DNA from: Betaproteobacteria bacterium
GTDB lineage: Bacteria; Pseudomonadota; Gammaproteobacteria; Burkholderiales; SG8-39
Assembly (NCBI GenBank): GCA_029858545.1
Contig: JAOUFA010000205.1
Span: 1-6,661 of the forward strand
Reading direction: 5' to 3'
Length of the DNA stretch: 6,661 nt
Both the position numbers and the translations under genes were made by a program. Position 1 is the stretch's first letter. Each line of letters starts with the position of its first letter. Under the pieces are notes generated by a model, which saw only the letters and a program-made list of their open reading frames with translations, was not told the origin of the DNA and did not search any database. Below, piece by piece: positions 1 to 4,270 of this stretch.

Positions 1-1184
1 GATGGAGCGTCAATGCGCGTCTTCTCGAAATCGTTGAGCGAGGCGATTTTCGCCCGCGCGACTTCGTCCTCGCGAATCGGCTCGGCGGTGATTCCGTCGA
101 GTACACCGAGCAGGGCGGCGCGCGCCGCGTTGAGCGGGGCCTCTTTGGGCAGCGAGGCCCCGAAAAAGGCGACACCCGGGTCGTACATCGACCGTTCGCT
201 GCCCCAAACGTGCGTCGCCAGGCCTTTTTGCACCAGCGCTTTGTGGAGGCGTCCGGTGGGCGCGGTGCCCAGCAAGCCGGCGAGCACTTCGATCGCGGGA
301 TAGTCGGGATGGCTGGCGGCCGGGATTCGGTACATCGCTCCGACGAGAGGATTGTCGCCGCTGCGACGCAGCGTCACACTGCGCTCGCCGTCCTTCGTCG
401 GCTCGGCGGTGTAGAGTGCCGGCATCGCCTGTTTCGGGCGTGGCAGCCCGCCGAAATGCTTTTCCACCCGCTGCAGCGCGCGCGCTTCGTCGATGCGTCC
501 GGAAACGATCAGAACCGCATTGTCCGGGCGATACCAGTTGCGATAGAAGGCACGCAGGCGTTCGATCGGGACGTTCTCGATATCCGAGCGTGCGCCGATC
601 ACCGAATTTCCGTAGTTGTGCCAGTCATAGACGAGCCGCTGCATGCGTTGGTAGAGGATGCTTCCCGGATTGTTCTCGCCCATTTCAAATTCGTTGCGCA
701 CCACGGTCATTTCGCTGTCGAGGTCGGACTTCGAGATGAATGAATTGCGCATCCGGTCGGCTTCCATGCCGAGGGCCCAGTCAAGGCTTGCGTCGCTCGC
801 CGGCAGGGTTTCGAAATAATTCGTTCGATCGGGGGAGGTACTGCCGTTCCAGCGTGCGCCGCGCTGCGTGAATTCCTCTTTGATGCGCGGATGGCGTTTC
901 GAGCCTTTGAACAGCAGGTGCTCGAGCAGATGTGCCATGCCTTTCTCGCCGTAGCCCTCGTGCCGCGATCCGACCAGGTAGGTGATGTGCACCGTGACGG
1001 TATCGGCGGCCGGTTCGGGCAACACGAGCACGCGCAGACCATTGTCGAGTCGGTACTCGGTGACGCCTTCGATGTGGACGAGCTTGCGCGGCGCAGCGGC
1101 CTGGGCGAGTAGCGGCGCGGCAAGCAAGGCGGCGGCGAGCAGGAGCAATCCAAAGGCGCGCTGTTTCAGCATAGGGGTCGACAT
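1..1184 (-). CDS. M16 family zinc metallopeptidase (pitrilysin/insulinase-like), N-terminal part, truncated by window edge
   Basis: Exported zinc peptidase; the frame stays open from the start codon to base 1, giving about 394 residues without the C-terminal part. Numbering from the ATG at 1184: a signal peptide occupies about residues 1-29 (basic KQR, hydrophobic LLLLAAALLAAPLLA, AQA cleavage site), so the enzyme should act in the periplasm. The inverted zinc motif HLLEH is at 85-89. Glu165 in VVRNEFE, 76 residues after His89, is the expected third zinc ligand, so the catalytic M16 N-domain is intact. The stretch EMGENNPGS...WHNYGNSVIGARSDIENVPIERL resembles the long two-repeat (about 900-residue) proteobacterial M16 proteins, so much of the protein probably lies beyond the window; that length is inference. 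A second in-frame ATG at 1172 gives an equally good signal peptide (MLKQRAFG...). Neither start has a clear Shine-Dalgarno sequence. The gene lies 122 bp downstream of the peroxiredoxin gene on the same strand. The substrate cannot be told. Confidence 0.93.
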   Translation of the reverse strand, partial: MSTPMLKQRAFGLLLLAAALLAAPLLAQAAAPRKLVHIEGVTEYRLDNGLRVLVLPEPAADTVTVHITYLVGSRHEGYGEKGMAHLLEHLLFKGSKRHPRIKEEFTQRGARWNGSTSPDRTNYFETLPASDASLDWALGMEADRMRNSFISKSDLDSEMTVVRNEFEMGENNPGSILYQRMQRLVYDWHNYGNSVIGARSDIENVPIERLRAFYRNWYRPDNAVLIVSGRIDEARALQRVEKHFGGLPRPKQAMPALYTAEPTKDGERSVTLRRSGDNPLVGAMYRIPAASHPDYPAIEVLAGLLGTAPTGRLHKALVQKGLATHVWGSERSMYDPGVAFFGASLPKEAPLNAARAALLGVLDGITAEPIREDEVARAKIASLNDFEKTRIDAP

Positions 1185-1259
1185 GAGGCTGCGCGAAGGG
1201 GACGGAACAGATTTGGAGTCGGATTGGGCGGCAAGGTTCCCGCGACCCGCACTGCGACG

Positions 1260-1285
1260 CCGGCCGCGACGGTCGCCGCGGCCGG
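1260..1285 (-). other. GC-only hairpin between peroxiredoxin and M16 genes
   Basis: A perfect 9-bp inverted repeat, arms 1260-1268 and 1277-1285, encloses an 8-nt loop. It lies about 22 bp past the peroxiredoxin stop codon and about 75 bp before the M16 start. All stem pairs are G-C. No T tract follows on either strand, so it does not meet the usual intrinsic-terminator pattern. It could be a weak terminator, an mRNA 3'-end stabiliser or a pause site, or chance in GC-rich DNA. Confidence 0.35.
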
Positions 1286-1306
1286 GTAATGCCAGGTGAA
1301 GATCGG

Positions 1307-1810
1307 TCAGCCGAGCTGTGCGAGCAGGGTTTCGGCGTTCGAGACCTCGAACTTGCCGGGTGCTTCGATGTTGAGTTTCTTGACGATACCGTTGTCTACC
1401 AGCATCGAGTAGCGCTGCGAGCGGATGCCCATGCCACGCGCAACGAGGTCCAGATCGAGCCCGAGTGCCTTGGTCCAGGTGGCGCTGCCATCGCCGAGAA
1501 AGCGGATCTTGCCGATGCCCTTCTGGTCCTTGCCCCAGGCGGCCATCACGAAGCCATCGTTGACCGCCACGCACCAGACTTCGTCGATGCCCTTCGCTTT
1601 CAGCTTTTCCAGGTTGGCGAGGTAGCCCGGCACATGCTTCGCGGAGCAGGTTGGTGTGAATGCACCGGGCAGCGCAAAGATCACGATCTTCTTGCCCTTC
1701 ACATTTTCGGCGACGCCCACGTCCTTGGGAGGCAGGGGGCAAGCAGCGTCGAACTCGATCGATTCGGAAAGCCTGCCGTCGGGTATCGGGTCGCCGATTT
1801 TGATGGTCAT
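1307..1810 (-). CDS. Prx5-type peroxiredoxin (AhpC/TSA superfamily, redoxin domain), 1-Cys form
   Basis: Complete 167-residue thiol peroxidase with no signal peptide, hence cytoplasmic. It should reduce hydrogen peroxide or alkyl hydroperoxides. The peroxidatic site is PGAFTPTC with Cys55; Thr52 and Pro53 belong to the PxxxTxxC motif, and the conserved Arg of the pocket is probably within RSQRYS (130-135). VNDGFVMAAWGKDQ (83-96) and GIRSQRYSMLVDNGIV are typical of the Prx5 (human PRDX5/plant PrxII) group. Other cysteines are Cys24 and Cys80. The C-terminal region where human PRDX5 has its resolving cysteine reads EAPGKFEVSNAETLL, without Cys. The enzyme is therefore probably 1-Cys, recycled by glutathione/glutaredoxin or another thiol (inference). 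It lacks the fused glutaredoxin domain of the Haemophilus-type hybrid. The start is well supported: AAGGAG lies 7 nt before the ATG. It follows the DUF2279 gene after 123 bp that hold a candidate promoter. Confidence 0.95.
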   Translation of the reverse strand: MTIKIGDPIPDGRLSESIEFDAACPLPPKDVGVAENVKGKKIVIFALPGAFTPTCSAKHVPGYLANLEKLKAKGIDEVWCVAVNDGFVMAAWGKDQKGIGKIRFLGDGSATWTKALGLDLDLVARGMGIRSQRYSMLVDNGIVKKLNIEAPGKFEVSNAETLLAQLG

Positions 1811-1817
1811 AGTCCTA

Positions 1818-1823
1818 CTCCTT
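1818..1823 (-). promoter_or_regulatory. Shine-Dalgarno sequence of the peroxiredoxin gene
   Basis: AAGGAG on the minus strand, 7 nt before the ATG at 1810. It is the only strong ribosome binding site in the window and fixes the peroxiredoxin start. The contrast with the weak or absent sites of the other five genes fits a highly translated antioxidant protein. Confidence 0.85.
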
Positions 1824-1847
1824 GAGTGGTCTTGCGAGTTGGCGCAA

Positions 1848-1877
1848 ATGATAGCGCATAACGTTCACGTCTTTGAA
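1848..1877 (-). promoter_or_regulatory. Candidate sigma70-type promoter for the peroxiredoxin gene
   Basis: On the minus strand, a -35-like TTCAAA (1872-1877, 4 of 6 to consensus) is followed by an 18-nt spacer and a -10-like TATCAT (1848-1853, 5 of 6). Transcription would start near 1841, giving a 5' leader of about 30 nt that includes the strong ribosome binding site. The position in the 123-bp gap after the DUF2279 stop makes sense for an independent transcription unit. This is matched by eye only. A 7-G run (1898-1904) lies just upstream. Confidence 0.5.
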
Positions 1878-1933
1878 CGAGCTTCGCAATCGACCGCGGG
1901 GGGGACCTCGCTTTGAATCGGAAATCTCGCGCT

Positions 1934-2857
1934 TCAAATTCCTTGGCGTGCGTAGATTGCGCTCGGAAACTGAACCAGTTCAAAGACGCGATCGGCGCCG
2001 TTTTGCAGCGCGTTTGAATTCCGTCGACCGCCGTAGAACCCATCTGCGATGAGGCGCGACAGATTGAGTCCCAAGCCGAAATACTTGTTCCGCTGCAGCC
2101 CCGCGTTGTCGATATTGACCCCGTAGCCTGCCGACGCCTCCAGGTAACGCGTGACGAGGTTTCCACGCAAGGCGGCAAAGGCATCCGCTTTGACGACAAG
2201 CAGGTAGCGCTGCCCCGAGTAATCGCCGAAGGGATCCGATTCACTCTCCCAACTCGAGCGTTTGTAGCCGAAGCGAAAGTCAAGAATCTCGTCAAGGCGC
2301 GGACTGCGTTCCATGAGCAGTCCGAACAGGGTGCCGCCGACGTTGGAAATGAAATCCTCGCCGCTGAAGCGGTACTTGCGCGAGTAGCCGTCGGCGACCT
2401 CGACCGCGGAATAGGTGAGTAGGGTGGACCAGGCGGCGAGCGACAGCGAGGTACGACGGTTATTGCCCGCAGCTTCAAAGAGCGGGGTGAGCCATCGCAC
2501 GCCGGTATAGTTGCCGTACGCATGGCCGAGCTTGTCAGCGCCGCCGTGACGCGTGTGCGGACCGAACCAGTTCTCGCGCTCCGATTCGAACCGGCCATCA
2601 AAACCGTCCGACCACCACTGTCTCTTGCCATACGTCCAGACCATGCCGACGCCGGTGCTGATGATCAGGGTGTTGCGCAGTGCGAGGTTGGGGTGCGGTT
2701 CACCGGTTTCGACGGTCTGATCGGGGTCCCGTGCGGGGACTGCGGAGGTCTCGGTGGGCGGAAGGAGGCCGGTCGCGAGGCTAGGCCAGATGGCGGCCGA
2801 AAAGGCGAGCGCGACCGCGCACCGGTCAAAGGAGAAAGGCGTCACGAGAGGCGTCAT
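1934..2857 (-). CDS. DUF2279 (YfiM-like) predicted envelope protein of unknown function
   Basis: Complete protein of 307 residues from the ATG at 2857; a GTG at 2866 in frame would add three, and a TAG just upstream closes the frame. Neither start has a clear ribosome binding site. The N-terminus looks like a Sec signal (DRCAVALAFSAAIWPSLATG, about 11-30). No lipobox is evident, although the family is often described as periplasmic lipoproteins. The DUF2279 core shows as GGADKLGHAYGNY (105-117), a hydrophobic stretch with EVADGYSRKY (153-162), and FSGEDFISNVGGTLFG (164-179). Conserved Asp108, His112, Glu167 and Asp168 look like a possible polar or metal site (inference). The C-terminal part has alternating patterns such as YLEASAGYGV and KYFGLGLNLSRL that could be beta strands at the outer membrane. 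Its start lies 57 bp after the tesA stop with no terminator seen, so cotranscription with tesA is likely. The family assignment is from recalled motifs; the function is unknown. Confidence 0.8.
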   Translation of the reverse strand: MTPLVTPFSFDRCAVALAFSAAIWPSLATGLLPPTETSAVPARDPDQTVETGEPHPNLALRNTLIISTGVGMVWTYGKRQWWSDGFDGRFESERENWFGPHTRHGGADKLGHAYGNYTGVRWLTPLFEAAGNNRRTSLSLAAWSTLLTYSAVEVADGYSRKYRFSGEDFISNVGGTLFGLLMERSPRLDEILDFRFGYKRSSWESESDPFGDYSGQRYLLVVKADAFAALRGNLVTRYLEASAGYGVNIDNAGLQRNKYFGLGLNLSRLIADGFYGGRRNSNALQNGADRVFELVQFPSAIYARQGI

Positions 2858-2914
2858 GGTCGTCACATGCTAGGCACGCCGACGGGGAGTCCTTTGACGC
2901 TCGGCAAGCTCGGT

Positions 2915-3574
2915 TTACGACGCATTCCCGGAGGGGATCTTCGTGCGCTGCAACAGCGGCCCCAGTACCGCCCACACGTTGTCGAGCAGGATTGGCTGAG
3001 CCTCGGCAGTCGGGTGTATGCGATCGTCCTGGAACAAGTCTGGCCTATCGGCGATACCCTTCATGATGAAAGGTACGAGCGCCACCCGCTTGCGACGCGC
3101 GACCTCGGGGAATACCCGCCCGAAAGCTTGTGTATAGTCCGGGCCATAGTTAGGCGGCATGCGCATTCCGACGAGCAGCACGCGCGCGCCGGCCTGTTGC
3201 GCGGCGTCGATCATCGCCGCGAGATTTTCTTTGATTTCGGTCACCGGCAGACCGCGCAGGCCGTCGTTGCCGCCGAGTTCGATGATTACCACCGCCGGGC
3301 GGTGCTGTTCGAGCGCTTGGCGCAGCCGAGAGCGACCGCCTCGGGTGGTTTCACCCGAGATGCTCGCATTCACGACGTTATAATCGAGCCGTTCACGCTT
3401 GAGGCGTTCCCCGAGTAGCGCCACCCAGCCGCGCGCCTGCGCCAGACCGTAGGCCGCGGACAGACTGTCACCAAATACGAGGATCCCGGGCGTCGCGCGC
3501 GCGACGCCCGCCACAGTTATGCAGACGATGAAGAGCAAGGCCGGGACGCAAAGCGTCCTGAGGGTGCGGGGCAT
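2915..3574 (-). CDS. tesA: Periplasmic SGNH/GDSL esterase (arylesterase / acyl-CoA thioesterase I / lysophospholipase, TesA family)
   Basis: Complete 219-residue lipolytic enzyme hydrolysing acyl thioesters, arylesters or lysophospholipids. A signal peptide covers about residues 1-27 (MPRTLRTLC...VAGVARA), so it is periplasmic. All SGNH blocks are present: GDSLS with nucleophile Ser37, Gly74 in NASISGETT, Asn103 in ELGGNDGLRG, and DDRIHP with Asp184 and His187 as the remaining catalytic residues. VNASISGETT, LGGNDGLRG, RMPPNYG and DDRIHP match E. coli TesA closely. The frame stays open upstream to 3736, but the start at 3574 gives the proper signal peptide; an ATG at 3613 would put thirteen extra polar residues in front. 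The gene is divergent from ybbA and their 5' ends overlap by about 56 bp, so its promoter must lie within ybbA coding sequence. I saw no convincing -35/-10 pair there. The DUF2279 gene follows closely. Confidence 0.94.
   Translation of the reverse strand: MPRTLRTLCVPALLFIVCITVAGVARATPGILVFGDSLSAAYGLAQARGWVALLGERLKRERLDYNVVNASISGETTRGGRSRLRQALEQHRPAVVIIELGGNDGLRGLPVTEIKENLAAMIDAAQQAGARVLLVGMRMPPNYGPDYTQAFGRVFPEVARRKRVALVPFIMKGIADRPDLFQDDRIHPTAEAQPILLDNVWAVLGPLLQRTKIPSGNAS
3340..3359. repeat. Inverted repeat (8-bp stem, 4-nt loop) inside tesA
   Basis: The arms CTCGGGTG (3340-3347) and CACCCGAG (3352-3359) are perfectly complementary around GTTT. The repeat falls in the codons for the TesA block II region (SGETTRGG). 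It ends 19 bp before a perfect TATAAT on the plus strand, so it could be an operator-like site for an internal promoter. It may equally be a coding by-product. Confidence 0.3.
3379..3384 (+). promoter_or_regulatory. Perfect -10 hexamer inside tesA, candidate ybbA promoter element
   Basis: TATAAT on the plus strand, antisense to the Asp-Tyr-Asn codons of TesA. Because tesA and ybbA overlap at their 5' ends, the ybbA promoter must lie inside tesA, and this is the best -10 match I found there. Weaknesses: no good TTGACA-like hexamer stands 16-18 bp upstream (the 17-bp position reads CGAGAT), and only a partial extended -10 is present. If used, the ybbA leader would be about 125-130 nt and would contain the palindrome at 3487-3510. 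Confidence 0.3.
3487..3510. repeat. Perfect 24-bp palindrome just upstream of the ybbA start, inside tesA
   Basis: The 24 bases equal their own reverse complement, with the axis between 3498 and 3499; the half-site is CGGGCGTCGCGC. On the minus strand they encode GVARATPG, spanning the TesA signal-peptide cleavage region. On the plus strand they end 8 nt before the ybbA ATG, where a ribosome binding site would be expected. As RNA this gives a 10-bp stem with a GCGC loop. It could be an operator for a dimeric regulator of both divergent genes, or a structure controlling ybbA translation. The palindrome itself is certain; its function is inference. Confidence 0.6.
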
Positions 3575-4214
3575 AGGCAAGACCGTGAAAAGCGGCGACG
3601 GCGATCTCGTCATTTTGCGCGAGATCGCCTTCGAGGTCACCTCCGGCGAGGCGGTGGCGATCGTCGGCGCCTCGGGCTCTGGGAAATCGACGCTGCTCGC
3701 GATTCTCGCCGGGCTCGATACGCCGAGCGCCGGCACGGTTGAAATCGACGATGTCGATCTGTATACGCTCGACGAGGATGCGCGCGCCGAGTTGCGCGGG
3801 CGCCTGGTGGGTTTCGTGTTCCAGTCCTTTCAGCTGTTGCCGGCGCTCACTGCGCTGGAGAACGTCATGCTGCCGCTGGAACTTGCCGGGCGGCGCGATG
3901 CCGGCGAGGCGGCGCGCGAGATGCTTGCGCGTGTCGGGCTTGCCGAGCGGCTGGGTCATTACCCGAAGCACCTCTCGGGCGGCGAACAGCAACGCGTCGC
4001 GCTGGCGCGCGCATTCGTCGTGCGGCCCAAGCTGCTGCTCGCCGACGAGCCGACCGGAAGTCTCGACGCGGCATCCGGATCGGCGGTGGTCGATCTGATG
4101 TTCCAGCTTAACCGTGACCTCGGCACCACGCTCGTGCTGGTGACTCACGACGAGGATCTCGCGCGGCGCTGCGGCCGGGTGGTTCGCTTGGTCGCGGGAC
4201 GCATTGCAACCTGA
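3519..4214 (+). CDS. ybbA: ABC transporter ATP-binding protein, YbbA family (partner of YbbP and TesA)
   Basis: Complete 231-residue cytoplasmic ATPase of the LolD/MacB-like class that powers the YbbP permease. All nucleotide-binding motifs are intact: Walker A GASGSGKST (50-58), Q-loop Gln102 in FVFQSFQLLP, signature LSGGEQQRVALARAF (152-166), Walker B LLLADE with Glu177 (172-177), D-loop SLDA, and H-loop His210 in LVTHDEDLARRC. VGFVFQSFQLLPALTALENV and the N-terminal VKSGDGDLVILREI align well with E. coli YbbA. The start is uncertain: ATG 3519 or ATG 3528 both suit the family length, neither has a Shine-Dalgarno sequence, and a strong palindrome sits directly upstream. The first 56 bases overlap the 5' end of tesA on the opposite strand. 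ybbP follows after 52 bp, clearly as one operon. Confidence 0.95.
   Translation: MQTMKSKAGTQSVLRVRGIGKTVKSGDGDLVILREIAFEVTSGEAVAIVGASGSGKSTLLAILAGLDTPSAGTVEIDDVDLYTLDEDARAELRGRLVGFVFQSFQLLPALTALENVMLPLELAGRRDAGEAAREMLARVGLAERLGHYPKHLSGGEQQRVALARAFVVRPKLLLADEPTGSLDAASGSAVVDLMFQLNRDLGTTLVLVTHDEDLARRCGRVVRLVAGRIAT
3544..3558. repeat. Small inverted repeat within the tesA/ybbA 5' overlap
   Basis: GGACGC (3544-3549), AAA loop, GCGTCC (3553-3558). The 6-bp stem lies 25 nt into ybbA and about 16 nt into tesA, so it could form near the start of either mRNA. With the 24-bp palindrome it brackets the two start regions. Possibly chance. Confidence 0.3.
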
Positions 4215-4243
4215 ATGCGAGTCAACGAAACGACCGGGTCGGC

Positions 4244-4270
4244 ATGATTGCGAAATGGGATCGGCGATGA
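4244..4270 (+). other. Eight-codon mini-ORF overlapping the ybbP start (possible translational coupling)
   Basis: In the 52-bp ybbA-ybbP gap, an ATG at 4244 opens a frame of eight codons whose TGA (4268-4270) overlaps the ybbP ATG as ATGA. Its first nine bases, ATGATTGCG, are repeated exactly at the ybbP start (4267-4275), so it looks like a duplicated start region. Ribosomes finishing the mini-ORF could re-initiate on ybbP. No clear ribosome binding site precedes it, and it may well be meaningless. Confidence 0.2.

Noticed and set aside
707..1153. Minus-strand 148-codon open frame over the M16 gene
   Set aside because: It is out of frame with the M16 protein; the true frame contains HLLEH and VVRNEFE and runs to the window edge.
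1260..1285. Intrinsic terminator after the peroxiredoxin gene
   Set aside because: The hairpin is strong but lacks a following T tract on either strand, so I list it only as a hairpin.
1898..1904. Run of seven G upstream of the peroxiredoxin promoter, possible phase-variable tract
   Set aside because: It is short, lies outside the -35/-10 spacer and outside coding sequence, and seven G is not remarkable in this composition.
2522..3418. Long plus-strand open frame (298 codons) opposite the DUF2279 gene and tesA
   Set aside because: It spans two recognised minus-strand genes plus their gap, its protein is Arg/Gly-rich without any family motif, and it is the kind of antisense frame GC-rich coding DNA produces.
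3575..3736. N-terminal extension of TesA up to 3736
   Set aside because: The extra residues are antisense to ybbA and would bury the signal peptide; TesA homologues begin close to the signal peptide.
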